Below, piece after piece: positions 45,144 to 54,264 of a stretch of DNA of 64,000 nt. Source of the DNA: Bacteroidia bacterium (lineage in GTDB: Bacteria; Bacteroidota; Bacteroidia; J057); the NCBI GenBank assembly GCA_033391075.1, contig JAWPMV010000001.1, positions 2,356,001 through 2,420,000 on the forward strand. The letters run 5' to 3'. Positions within the stretch are counted from its first letter, which is position 1. Each line of letters starts with the position of its first letter. Under the pieces are notes generated by a model. It was not told the DNA's origin. It ran no database searches and worked only from the letters and a program-made list of their open reading frames with translations. A program made the translations under genes and the position numbers.

Positions 45144-46355
45144 TTAATTCTGTTTTTTATCCTCAAAAATCCAGGTGGATTTTTTTCCTTTTGCCTTCAA
45201 CTTGTTGGCAAAACTCTCTACATCCGAGCGAGTAAAGCTTTTATAAACAGATACTCTATGCGTCAAAGATGAACCTGCAGCTGGAAATAATACAATGGCA
45301 TCATAGCCTTGGGTTTTCCATTTTGACACGGCTTTGTTGGCTGAATTAAGAGATTTAAAACTCCCAACAATCAAATGGTATTGGGTGGCTTCAGTATCTT
45401 CATCAGCGCTTCTGCTAAGCCTTGCATTGGCGTCCGCAGGGATGTCATCCTGACCACGGCTTCTTCCGAGGGATGGATTATCAGTTGCGGGTCCTTCTGC
45501 AAGCAAATCTTCAATTGCAGGAACAACTTCTTCTTCCTGAGGGCTTGATTTCTTCTCAGGAATTTCACGGCTTGTAGATGTTGCTGGTTCAGTTTGAGTT
45601 GAACCGGCATCTTCAACTTCTTGAGCAGGAATCTGCTCCGCTTCTGTAATTAATAACTCTTCTTCTGTATCTGATCTTTTTTCAGCCGGACGACGAGCGG
45701 CAAGTCGATCTTCAACGCTTTCAGGAGCATTGAACCGAACTTTCACACCCTGGCTTAGGCTGGAACGGTGAACAGTTATAGGACTTTCACTAATAATGAA
45801 GGCACAAAGTGCAGTAAGAAGAGCAACGAGCAAGATAGACTTTAGTCCAGTTAAACTGAGAATTTTTTTGGACTCAGGACGGTCTGGTTTCTTCATGTCT
45901 GTGTTTTTGCGATAAGTCGCGATTTCAGTAGTGGGTTCTTTAATGTTGATTGGACTCAGGCCAAAGTAATCTTCAGATAAATTATTTGATTTATTTTCGT
46001 AGTGTTCAAATGTTAATATATGATTATCGCCTTTCTTTAACAAGCCAATTTCCGCGATTTCAAACTTTCCCTTCTGCCGTAGCTCATGCAGGATAACTTG
46101 CCTGATCTGTGTACTGATTTGCTCCGCGACTTCCTCCTCTAATTTAATCTTATCAGTAAAATAAGTTGATAATAATATAGTGGGATCAATTTCCGTGCTA
46201 AACTCAATATCTGTTCCAGGAGGATGCAAATGAAGACCAGATTCATCAATCCAGGAGCCTCGATTTATCTTGCGAAAAGTTCCTATATCAGGGATTGAAA
46301 ATGCAGACAATTCCTGAAAGGCGCCTCTGAGATATATGTCGATATTAATATTCAT
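45144..46355 (-). CDS. Membrane protein with CCDC81-like HU domain and C-terminal SPOR domain
   Basis: A 403-residue protein. The N-terminal cytoplasmic part (1-120: 'FSIPDIGTFRKINRGSWIDESG', 'VILHELRQKGKFEIAEIGLLKKGDN') matches the bacterial CCDC81-like HU domain, which is related to the HU DNA-bending fold. One membrane helix lies at about 170-190 ('LKSILLVALLTALCAFII'). An acidic/Pro-rich periplasmic linker (about 210-320) leads to a SPOR domain (about 325-403, 'YHLIVGSFKSLNSANK'). This layout puts an HU-like domain in the cytoplasm and a septal peptidoglycan sensor in the periplasm. DNA binding by the HU-like part is not established. Confidence 0.92.
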   Translation of the reverse strand: MNINIDIYLRGAFQELSAFSIPDIGTFRKINRGSWIDESGLHLHPPGTDIEFSTEIDPTILLSTYFTDKIKLEEEVAEQISTQIRQVILHELRQKGKFEIAEIGLLKKGDNHILTFEHYENKSNNLSEDYFGLSPINIKEPTTEIATYRKNTDMKKPDRPESKKILSLTGLKSILLVALLTALCAFIISESPITVHRSSLSQGVKVRFNAPESVEDRLAARRPAEKRSDTEEELLITEAEQIPAQEVEDAGSTQTEPATSTSREIPEKKSSPQEEEVVPAIEDLLAEGPATDNPSLGRSRGQDDIPADANARLSRSADEDTEATQYHLIVGSFKSLNSANKAVSKWKTQGYDAIVLFPAAGSSLTHRVSVYKSFTRSDVESFANKLKAKGKKSTWIFEDKKQN

Positions 46356-46387
46356 AAGAGCAAAGGAAATTATCTAGAAAGAACGAA

Positions 46388-46424
46388 GAGATCCCGATAA
46401 TATTATCAGGATCTCAGTTTTTTT
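46388..46424. terminator. Hairpin between outer-membrane barrel and HU/SPOR genes
   Basis: A stem of 7 bp plus 4 bp with one C-A mismatch (46388-46399 with 46404-46415) is followed on the plus strand by a run of T residues (46418-46425). Both flanking genes are on the minus strand, where the tail is only moderately T-rich. It probably separates the TPR/barrel operon from the SPOR genes. Confidence 0.55.
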
Positions 46425-46491
46425 TGAAAAATCGAATGTCTCGGAAAATTGAAAGCTTTCTCTTCTTATGTTATTCGATTTTTTCATCTTT

Positions 46492-48147
46492 TTATAATGA
46501 CAGGGTGATACCCCCTCTAAAGTCTAATTGTCTCTCAGGATAATTATGCCAACGTTGGTAATTACTATTGAGTAAATTATACAAGTTTAAAAATACTGAG
46601 AAATTTTCATTTATTCTATAATCCGCACCAAAACTTATATCAACAAACAATCCATCACGTAATATTTCTCCAGTATCTGACAGTGCCATAGGTCGAGAAC
46701 CATAGGTTGTCAGATTAGCGGTGACACTCAATTGATCCTGATAAAGGTACTTCGCAAATACATCCAGCCTTAAAGGAGCGGCATTATAATATTTGGGCAA
46801 AGTGTTTGTCGTATAGTTGTTTACGGTTACTGCTGCACCTGCTTTGAAGTCTTCTTCCAGGTCATAATTTACTTCAGCATGGAAACCGAATACGGTTACC
46901 AAAGAATCATAAACCACATCAAAAGTTGAGCCTTGTGCTGTGTTTACATATATGGGTTGGTCGGTAATTCTTTTGTAATAAATTCGACCAGAAAAATCAA
47001 TTTCCCGGGCGATATTCCCCTTGATTCCACCATAAACATTCAATCTTTCTATGCTGGGCCTTAGGTTGATCAACCTTTGCATATAAGGATTTTGGTAGAT
47101 CATATCATAGTAGGTGTTGTTGGTCATACCACTCAGATAACCTGCCTGGATGGCAAATCCATCTGGTACAATCTCATAGCTGACCTCTGCTACGATACCC
47201 GCAAAACCTACCGAACTTGTGTCAGCATTATTGTTGAAAAAGTTCAATTGAGGACCAATGCGTAGTTGGAGTTGATCGCCTTGTAAGGAGAAGTAGGGGA
47301 GGGCATCCAAAAAGATTCGGGCCTGATTGAGGTCCTCCGTCTTTCCGGTCATGAATTCAATATTGGTTTCTATACCTATTTTGGCTTTTTCTCCCAGAAA
47401 ATATCCGGCATTGGGAGATAAATTCAGAATCAGATCCCGATTCCCATTATTTCCGTTAAAGAATTTTAGATTTGTTCCAATATCATAATCATAGACCGCT
47501 CTGGGGTCATAATTACTCACCACATTTCCTCCAATCTTTACTCGTGTAAATCCATTTCTTAAGGCATCCTCTCTTAATTCCTCTGTTGCAAAATCAGCCG
47601 TATCAGCATAATTGAAATAGGAGGTATTGTAAATATGGACTCCTCCATTTACGGTAGCGGCATCCGAAATGTACTTCAGTTTTGCATTTGCCTCATTCCG
47701 CCTGAATTTCCGCAGCGGTATTTGGGCATCTTTGTGTGCTGAAATATGGGTGAAATCAAAGCCATAGTCGACATTTTGATCTCGTCCATTATTGAGGTAG
47801 AGTTTGGCATAAGGGGTTACAAATCTTCCCAATCCCAGTTTCAGGTAATTGTTGAGCAATTGTTCCTTGCGTGTTCTGGGGAGTGGTTTGATCTGAGGAG
47901 GTGCAGGCTCAAAATCCGTCTGGATATAGAAATCCCTGGAAAAATAATTTTGAGGACCTGACTGGCCTTTTTTGATCTCCTGATAAGGAGGCGCTACAAA
48001 AGGCTTATTGCTGTCTTTTACATCTTCAACCCTTTCGTTTTCCAGGGTAAGGGTATCCTTACCGGCCAGAGGATCAGGTTGAGCGATCATTTGGTTGAGT
48101 CCTATGCAGCTGAATAGGATGAATATGCTAAGAATTCGAAAATTCAT
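46492..48147 (-). CDS. Outer-membrane beta-barrel protein (porin-like, TonB-receptor C-terminal type)
   Basis: A 551-residue protein with a signal peptide (1-23, 'CIGLNQMIAQ') and a barrel made of alternating aromatic/polar strands, ending in 'LDFRGGITLSL'. No plug domain or TonB box is visible, so it is not a full TonB-dependent receptor, although strands near the end ('FSVFLNLYNLLNSNYQRWHNYPE') are like those of receptor barrels. An N-terminal periplasmic segment (24-90) is rich in Pro ('PAPPQIKPLPRTRKEQLL'). It starts 37 bp after the TPR gene, so the two form an operon and probably one envelope complex. Function unknown. Confidence 0.85.
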   Translation of the reverse strand: MNFRILSIFILFSCIGLNQMIAQPDPLAGKDTLTLENERVEDVKDSNKPFVAPPYQEIKKGQSGPQNYFSRDFYIQTDFEPAPPQIKPLPRTRKEQLLNNYLKLGLGRFVTPYAKLYLNNGRDQNVDYGFDFTHISAHKDAQIPLRKFRRNEANAKLKYISDAATVNGGVHIYNTSYFNYADTADFATEELREDALRNGFTRVKIGGNVVSNYDPRAVYDYDIGTNLKFFNGNNGNRDLILNLSPNAGYFLGEKAKIGIETNIEFMTGKTEDLNQARIFLDALPYFSLQGDQLQLRIGPQLNFFNNNADTSSVGFAGIVAEVSYEIVPDGFAIQAGYLSGMTNNTYYDMIYQNPYMQRLINLRPSIERLNVYGGIKGNIAREIDFSGRIYYKRITDQPIYVNTAQGSTFDVVYDSLVTVFGFHAEVNYDLEEDFKAGAAVTVNNYTTNTLPKYYNAAPLRLDVFAKYLYQDQLSVTANLTTYGSRPMALSDTGEILRDGLFVDISFGADYRINENFSVFLNLYNLLNSNYQRWHNYPERQLDFRGGITLSL

Positions 48148-48184
48148 AATTCTGGTTTTGATAGATTAAGGCTTGGGTAGAGGA

Positions 48185-51100
48185 TTAATTATTATTGTTG
48201 TTGCCACCGAGGTCTTCAACACCCCCTGAATCAAGGGCATTCTCTTCAGCCTCAATCTTATCCAATCGATCCTGGGCTGCTTTTTGTATATCGGGGAATC
48301 TATCCTCTGCGATCAAGCTTTCCAGGGTTCCTTTTGCCTGGAAGGTATTTCCAAGAGCCATATAAGCGTCAGCCGCAACCAAAAAGGTTCTGGCTTTCCA
48401 TTCATTAAAGCTCGGATAGTTATTTTTCATATAGATGGCAGACTCTGTTACCTGGGTAAACTTGTCATCTGCATCCTGAAAGAATCGTTCTGCATCAGAA
48501 TTGCCCTGGCGATCCAGAGATTCGGCTCTCCTATAAAATGCCTCACCCTGATCCAGCATAATTTTGGTAATCATGAACTGAGACTCTGCACCAAAGGCAT
48601 TTTTAAATTCTCCTTCTATATCAGTGAAAGTATCCAGAGCTGCATTCATTTGCCCATCGAGATACTGGCTATTCCCTATGCCTACCAAAGCTTTGGTGCG
48701 TGAATAGGCGGATGCTTCCTGATTTTGGGCAATGCTGCGAAAAATATTGATGGCAAGACCGTAATCTTCCATGGCACTATAATTCTTGGCAATACCAAAT
48801 TGAGCAGTTACCCGATTCTGAACTTCATCTGCAACGGTTTCCAATTCCTGGTAAAGGGCCAAACTGCTTTGGTAATCTCTCTGATTGAAGCGAATCTCTC
48901 CGGCTTCCTGTAGCGCCAGGATAGTGAAATCATTCTTGGAAGGAGTTTCGTAGACTCGCTGATAATCATTGAGTGCTTTGTTGAATTCTCCTAGTTCCCG
49001 ATAACATCTTGCTCTAAATAAGAATGATTCATAATAATTAGGACCATTTTTATAATCCTTTATGTAGGTAGAAAACTGTTCAATGGCAGAACGATAATTC
49101 TGGGCAAAGAATCGGTCCTGACCTGTATTGAATACCAGGCCAGCGAGGTTTTCACTTACATCCGGATTGCTATTTCTGTAATCTCTGAGTATACGGTCGA
49201 ATTCCCTTTCAGAAAGGAGGGCAGAAAGGTTGTCCAAAGCGACCTGGGCATTGTCCTGATCCTGCGGATAGTCGGTTACGACTCTTTTGAAATAGCGGAT
49301 TGCCGCTTTTTCATCTCCAGAATTGTAAGAAGCCAGTGCCAATCTGTTATAGGCTGGAGCTGCCAAAGGACTTTTTGGATATTCATCAACCAGTTTCTTG
49401 GAATAATAGGCGGCTTTGTTATTGTCTTCCAGCCAGGTTCCATAGATTTCAGAGATTCTGTCCAAGGCATCATCTCTATAACTGGACTTGCGGAAACTCC
49501 TGATCAATCTGTCAAATTGTCCCACGGAACCCTGATAATTGTTTTGGCGGTAAAAGGATTCTCCCATTTGGTACATCGCATAATCCGCCCCTTTGTATTT
49601 AAAGTCTACTACGCGATTGTAATAGGTATTGGACTCTCTGTATTGTTTCAAAAGAAAAAGGCAGTCACCTGAACGAAGGAAGGCATCAACTACCTGGTCT
49701 TTCTTTCCATTACGTCCCGCATTGCTGATATAATCTTTAAATCCCTGGAGAGCGTTTCTATAATTTTTCTCTTTGAACCAGGTCCAGGCTACCCCATAAT
49801 AGGCCTCTGCATAAAACTCATTCCTGTTTACATTTCTGGTTCTCAGAAAATCTCTAAAGGTATTGCGAGCTCCGGAGAAATCTCCCTGGCGGAACTGAGT
49901 TTCAGCCAGCCAATATTTAGCACTCAGGCTCATATCGGGATCGACATTATTGCTTATAGCTTTGCTAAAATACCTCCCCGCTTTTGGGAAATCCGGTCTT
50001 TCATATAGCTCAAGCCCATAAAAGTAAGTTACCGTTTGATAGGCCTTTTGGGCTCTGTCTGTTCTGGGGGGATAGTTCTCAAAATATTGAATAGATCGAG
50101 GGTAATCCCGGGTATATAAATAGGCTTCACCTATCATGGCTCGAGCCTCATTGGTATTTTCTGATCGGGGAAAATCCTGCGTCAGTCGAGTCAGGGATTG
50201 CAAGGCTTCCTGATAGTCTTCTGTTGCAAAACTCACTTTTGCCGATTGGAACAAAGCATCTTCTACAATTTCCGGATTGGCATAAGAGGTTTCCTGAGAA
50301 GCTCTTTGGAAGGCAAATTTGGCGCTAGCCTCATCTTTGGGATTCTTTTTCAGAAAACAGAATCCGAGATAATAAGAAGCGACTTGCTCCAGCGAATCCT
50401 TGGAGCCGAGGGCTCTTTCAAAATGTGGAACAGCCTCTGTAAATAAACTTTGTTTGTACTCACTATATCCAAAACGGAAATAGTCAGTTTTATTCATCCG
50501 ACCTCTACTTTTTGTATAGCGTCCGAAATATTCTGAGGTCCTTCGGTAGTCTTTTCTTTCAAAAGAGGCATTTGCTACTACATAGAGGACCTGTACGTCC
50601 TTATTGGAAATCCTTCCCCGGATGAGCTCATCAGCCAAAACAAAGAGTTCGTCGTATCTCTTTAATTTTAGCAGAGAATTTGCCAGATATACGCGGGTTT
50701 CCTGTGCATATTTTTTTGAAGATTTGAGTTCGTCAAAAGCGATAACTGCTTCTTCCCAGTTTCTTTCTTTGTACAAGATTACCGAAGCATAGTAGTTGGC
50801 ATCTTCCTGGTATTTGCCGGGTTTTCTTGCAGCCATTTGAAAGAAGCGAGTTGCATCTCTATTTCTTCCATCCATGAAATAGCTGTATCCCAACATAAAT
50901 ACTACCTCATCAAATCTTTCTTGATCGAGGCTACCACTTTGGTAGGCCTCAATTAGAGGCGAGATTGATGCCCCGTAATTTCTTCTTTCGTAGTAGAATT
51001 TTCCGAGGTAATAGCGCATCACACTGGATTTGGTGTTTGCGCCATAGGTGCGTAGGTAATTGGTCATTAAGACCTCTGCATCTTCTCTTTCGAGATGATA

Positions 51101-51346
51101 TGCGCCGAGTGCCTGCATGTATTTTGCATTGGCGTGGAGGTCATTATAGCTTGCATTACGAATGTCTTCCTCAGCATTCAGGAAGGCTTCTACTTTTTTC
51201 TGGGCTGCTCCATATTTCCCTTTGTCAAAGAGTTCAACTGCATCATCATAGAGCGGTTGAAAAGGGTAAAAAGGAGAGAGTTGTGCCTCTGCCAGACCTA
51301 CTGAAATCAGCAGAATAAAAATGCATACGGCATGTGGTAATCTCAT
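48185..51346 (-). CDS. Large periplasmic tetratricopeptide-repeat protein
   Basis: A 1053-residue protein with a signal peptide (1-21) and TPR-like repeats over almost its whole length, about two dozen helical hairpins ('GKYGAAQKKVEAFL', 'QGDFSGARNTFRDFL', 'GDEKAAIRYFKRVVTDYPQ'). It ends in a Gly/Asn-rich tail. No lipobox is present, so it is soluble in the periplasm or surface-bound rather than a lipoprotein like PorW/SprE. Such large TPR proteins scaffold envelope complexes. Its operon partner is the downstream outer-membrane barrel. The next gene upstream (ribBA) is separated by 316 bp. Confidence 0.9.
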   Translation of the reverse strand: MRLPHAVCIFILLISVGLAEAQLSPFYPFQPLYDDAVELFDKGKYGAAQKKVEAFLNAEEDIRNASYNDLHANAKYMQALGAYHLEREDAEVLMTNYLRTYGANTKSSVMRYYLGKFYYERRNYGASISPLIEAYQSGSLDQERFDEVVFMLGYSYFMDGRNRDATRFFQMAARKPGKYQEDANYYASVILYKERNWEEAVIAFDELKSSKKYAQETRVYLANSLLKLKRYDELFVLADELIRGRISNKDVQVLYVVANASFERKDYRRTSEYFGRYTKSRGRMNKTDYFRFGYSEYKQSLFTEAVPHFERALGSKDSLEQVASYYLGFCFLKKNPKDEASAKFAFQRASQETSYANPEIVEDALFQSAKVSFATEDYQEALQSLTRLTQDFPRSENTNEARAMIGEAYLYTRDYPRSIQYFENYPPRTDRAQKAYQTVTYFYGLELYERPDFPKAGRYFSKAISNNVDPDMSLSAKYWLAETQFRQGDFSGARNTFRDFLRTRNVNRNEFYAEAYYGVAWTWFKEKNYRNALQGFKDYISNAGRNGKKDQVVDAFLRSGDCLFLLKQYRESNTYYNRVVDFKYKGADYAMYQMGESFYRQNNYQGSVGQFDRLIRSFRKSSYRDDALDRISEIYGTWLEDNNKAAYYSKKLVDEYPKSPLAAPAYNRLALASYNSGDEKAAIRYFKRVVTDYPQDQDNAQVALDNLSALLSEREFDRILRDYRNSNPDVSENLAGLVFNTGQDRFFAQNYRSAIEQFSTYIKDYKNGPNYYESFLFRARCYRELGEFNKALNDYQRVYETPSKNDFTILALQEAGEIRFNQRDYQSSLALYQELETVADEVQNRVTAQFGIAKNYSAMEDYGLAINIFRSIAQNQEASAYSRTKALVGIGNSQYLDGQMNAALDTFTDIEGEFKNAFGAESQFMITKIMLDQGEAFYRRAESLDRQGNSDAERFFQDADDKFTQVTESAIYMKNNYPSFNEWKARTFLVAADAYMALGNTFQAKGTLESLIAEDRFPDIQKAAQDRLDKIEAEENALDSGGVEDLGGNNNNN

Positions 51347-51662
51347 GTTCTAAGAAACGTTTTTGAGTGTGGAATTAACGGATTAGTAGCAAAAGGGTGT
51401 AATTTATCAAGCTTAAGATTCTAGACAAAATTACGACCGGATCAAAATTAAATTACGGATGCTTCACCATTACGTTTATTTCGAGGGGAATTCAGGATCG
51501 TTTAAAAAGACAAGGAAATGTACAAAAGGTTGATTCGGTCCCCAATTTTTTTCGGTGAAGGGCACAAAGGTAGTGCCAACAAGCCGATATGAATCGGCAT
51601 TGGTCAAATAATATTCGCATTTATGAAATATAAAATGCGAATGCTTGAAATTTTCTTGAAAA
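51347..51662. other. Intergenic region with hairpins
   Basis: 316 bases between ribBA and the TPR gene. It holds the possible ribBA terminator (51613-51642) and a 6-bp hairpin (51583-51588 with 51593-51598). The TPR gene promoter should lie between about 51350 and 51550. No coding frame is supported. Confidence 0.5.
51613..51642 (-). terminator. Possible terminator of ribBA
   Basis: A 10-bp perfect stem (51613-51622 with 51633-51642, 10-base loop) begins 20 bp after the ribBA stop. On the minus strand the tail is A/T-rich but has no long T-run, so it may be weak. Confidence 0.55.
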
Positions 51663-52883
51663 CTATCCTTCCTGATTCAGGATATCATGCCCCATTTTAA
51701 GCTTTTTCGTCCACAAATAGGCTTCATTATGCTTATTTGGACTAATCTCAATAGGGACGTTGTCTACAATCTCTAATCCATAGCCCATCAAACCAGCTCT
51801 TTTGGTTGGATTATTAGTCATGAGCTTGAGTTTGCGTACCCCTAGATTACGAAGAATCTGGGCTCCCACTCCATAATCTCTTTGATCACTTTTGAATCCC
51901 AGCTCAAGATTGGCTTCAACGGTATCCCTGCCCATTTCCTGAAGTTTATAGGCTTTCAATTTATTTACAAGTCCAATCCCTCTTCCTTCCTGTTGCATAT
52001 AGAGAACTACGCCTTTTCCTTCTCTGTCTACCATTTCCAGAGCTTTTGCAAGCTGAGGGCCGCAATCACAGCGACAGGAACCAAAAATATCTCCGGTGAC
52101 ACAGGATGAATGTACACGGGTCAAAACGGGTTCGTGCTCTTCCCATTCACCTTTTACCATTGCCAGATGAATCTCGCCTGTATCTAATTGTTTAAAAGCG
52201 ACCATTTCAAAGTCCCCGAACTCTGTGGGCATCTTCACATCAATCTCACGCTTTATTAGAGATTCTGTTTCCAATCTATACGTGATCAGATCTTCAATGG
52301 TAATCAATTTAAGGTCAAATTTATCCGCAATAACTCTCAACTCCGGTAAGCGAGCCATACTCCCATCTTCATTCATGATCTCAACTATTACTGCGGCAGG
52401 CTCAAATCCACATATGCGAGAAAGGTCAACACCCGCTTCCGTATGACCTGCTCTTCTCAAAACTCCACCATCTTTAGCTTTCAATGGAAAGATATGGCCG
52501 GGTTTGGCAAAATCTTCTTTCTTGCTTTCGGGATTTAAAAGGGCCTGAACGGTTCGGGATCTATCTGCAGCTGAGATGCCTGTAGTTCCCCCATTTTTTA
52601 AATAGTCTACAGAGACTGTAAAGGCCGTCTGATGCGGGTCTGTATTTTTACCAACCATCATATCCAGGCCAAGGTCTTCGCATCTCTTTTCCTCCAGGGG
52701 AACACAGATCAAACCTCTGCCATGGGTTGCCATGAAATTGATCACCTGAGGGGTTGCAAATCGAGCCGAAATAACAAAGTCGCCTTCATTCTCCCGATTC
52801 TGATCATCAACCACAATGACCATTTTGCCATTTCTGAAATCTTCAATGGCTTCTCTTATAGTGTCTATTTTTATTTCCTGCAT
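51663..52883 (-). CDS. ribBA: Bifunctional 3,4-dihydroxy-2-butanone-4-phosphate synthase / GTP cyclohydrolase II
   Basis: A 406-residue fusion enzyme of riboflavin biosynthesis. The N-terminal DHBP synthase domain (1-205) has '[14 protein letters not shown]', '[11 protein letters not shown]' and '[13 protein letters not shown]'. The C-terminal GTP cyclohydrolase II domain (about 208-400) has the zinc site '[18 protein letters not shown]' and the catalytic '[18 protein letters not shown]', then '[19 protein letters not shown]'. All expected motifs are complete, so both activities should be present. It is monocistronic here, with no FMN riboswitch recognisable upstream. It is cytoplasmic and makes two committed precursors of riboflavin. 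Confidence 0.97.
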   Translation of the reverse strand: MQEIKIDTIREAIEDFRNGKMVIVVDDQNRENEGDFVISARFATPQVINFMATHGRGLICVPLEEKRCEDLGLDMMVGKNTDPHQTAFTVSVDYLKNGGTTGISAADRSRTVQALLNPESKKEDFAKPGHIFPLKAKDGGVLRRAGHTEAGVDLSRICGFEPAAVIVEIMNEDGSMARLPELRVIADKFDLKLITIEDLITYRLETESLIKREIDVKMPTEFGDFEMVAFKQLDTGEIHLAMVKGEWEEHEPVLTRVHSSCVTGDIFGSCRCDCGPQLAKALEMVDREGKGVVLYMQQEGRGIGLVNKLKAYKLQEMGRDTVEANLELGFKSDQRDYGVGAQILRNLGVRKLKLMTNNPTKRAGLMGYGLEIVDNVPIEISPNKHNEAYLWTKKLKMGHDILNQEG

Positions 52884-53250
52884 ATGTGATTCAGCTTAGC
52901 CAAAATTACACAATAATTTGCCTATTCTTATATAATGCGTTTAAGTAATGAATGTTTCAAAAATCTTCCTTTTTAAGGAAAAATCTCGACCATTTTCCCA
53001 TTTTTCAATCAGGGCAATCTTTTTTCAAAACCTCTGCCTTTTTATCCGATCGAATACAATTCCCTCATAGCAAGAGAATGGGCCACTTTTTTCTCAAAAA
53101 GTGCCTTTTAGGAGGACATATGGAGCTTTTTCTATGTTAAACAATATTTGTTTTTTGTTGAGAAAAAATGCAATATCGAGTACTAGGAGTATTCCATTGC
53201 CTTGGTAGAATGGAAAATGTTTAACAAATGGTCGTTCTAATTGCGAACTC
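52884..53250. other. Divergent intergenic region between ribBA and the ArsR gene
   Basis: About 370 AT-rich bases that should hold promoters of both genes. One notable structure is an 8-bp hairpin (53084-53091 with 53096-53103, four-base loop) about 150 bp before the ArsR start. No FMN riboswitch core and no open frame with support are seen. Confidence 0.5.
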
Positions 53251-53556
53251 ATGACAACAATTGGTACACAATTTAATAAAGCAATACTTGAGAAGACGGC
53301 CAGTAGCCTCAAAGCCATTGCTCACCCCATTCGTCTGGCTATGATTGATCTGTTAAAAGACGGTCGCAGGATGAATGTTACTCAAATCTATATGGCGCTT
53401 GATCTGGAGCAAGCAGTTGCTTCCCAGCATTTGAGCATTTTGAAAGACCGTGGGATACTTGCTTCAAAAAGGCAGGGTAAGCACTCTTATTATTTTATAA
53501 GACATGCTGCTATCTCAGAGGTTATAGGATTGGTCATGGACGTTATTGAAGACTGA
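53251..53556 (+). CDS. ArsR/SmtB-family winged-helix regulator
   Basis: A 101-residue regulator with 'KAIAHPIRLAMIDLLKDGRRMNVTQIYMALDLEQAVASQHLSILKDRGIL' forming helices and the recognition helix of the ArsR winged helix, followed by the wing 'SKRQGKHSYYFI'. No cysteine or histidine cluster typical of metal-sensing members is present, so it likely responds to another signal such as redox or an organic ligand. Its 3' end overlaps the convergent WbqC gene by 14 bp. Its target may be itself. Confidence 0.92.
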   Translation: MTTIGTQFNKAILEKTASSLKAIAHPIRLAMIDLLKDGRRMNVTQIYMALDLEQAVASQHLSILKDRGILASKRQGKHSYYFIRHAAISEVIGLVMDVIED

Positions 53557-54163
53557 TCATTCCCTCCTTAATGATTCTTTGGCTTTCCGGGCCTTCATTG
53601 AATAGCAAATCCAGGGCTGATAAGCCTGGCTCAAAGCCCTCAAAAACCTGAGGGTAGCTTTTTGCATTATACCAATCCGGACTATCTGAAGGCTGACTGC
53701 CAAAATCCCTTCTTAAATCCTTTTCCCCATAATAATTCTCTTCCTGATACTCATTCGTGTAACTGTAAGCTATACTTAAGTTGAGTTTCTGTAGGAGGAA
53801 ATCCAGACAAGTTTGCTGAAATTCCAAAAGATAAACCGGCTTTGATTGATAAATAGCCTGAAGCTCATCTTCGTAATACAGGAAGTATGGAGAATTTCGG
53901 TATGCACTCAGCAAACTTATCCAGTGTTGCTTTTGCCAGTCTTCCTGATAGGAGATTTTTTTGTCTTTGATAGACATTTTCCTTCCTCGTCTGGCTACCG
54001 GAATGCTTAAGGGAAGTACTCGATTTGCTGAACGGATAAACATCCGGCTTGTATATTGCTGCTTTCTATAGTGCTGCCAGATTTCAATTAAGACCTCTTT
54101 TTTCCCTAAAACAGCCCCAAACCAGGGAATGGGAGGAAAATATGCAGCAGGTAGAACAATCAT
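53543..54163 (-). CDS. WbqC-family protein
   Basis: A 206-residue cytoplasmic protein matching the WbqC family by 'LPAAYFPPIPWFGAVLGKKEVLIEIWQHY', 'YTSRMFIRSANRVLPLSIPV', 'WQKQHWISLLSAYRNSPYFLYYEDEL' and 'YPQVFEGFEPGLSALDLLFNEG'. Family members are found near polysaccharide or aminotransferase genes and their reaction is unsettled. It is encoded opposite the ArsR gene with a 14-bp overlap of the ends, and 101 bp from the divergent GWxTD gene. Confidence 0.9.
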   Translation of the reverse strand: MIVLPAAYFPPIPWFGAVLGKKEVLIEIWQHYRKQQYTSRMFIRSANRVLPLSIPVARRGRKMSIKDKKISYQEDWQKQHWISLLSAYRNSPYFLYYEDELQAIYQSKPVYLLEFQQTCLDFLLQKLNLSIAYSYTNEYQEENYYGEKDLRRDFGSQPSDSPDWYNAKSYPQVFEGFEPGLSALDLLFNEGPESQRIIKEGMISLQ

Positions 54164-54264
54164 TCGATTTGAAATTCGTAGCTATGTTAGATGCCTGGCA
54201 AATAAAGCAAGGGCAAAATAAGCTATAATTATTCAGATTTGCTGTAAATTAGCCTTTGCACAAA

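Noticed and set aside
48185-51346. T9SS component PorW/SprE
   Set aside because: PorW/SprE is a lipoprotein; this TPR protein has a plain signal peptide with no lipobox and is longer than expected.
52884-53250. FMN riboswitch upstream of ribBA
   Set aside because: The conserved core sequences of the FMN aptamer are not found on the minus strand; only AT-rich sequence and a small hairpin.
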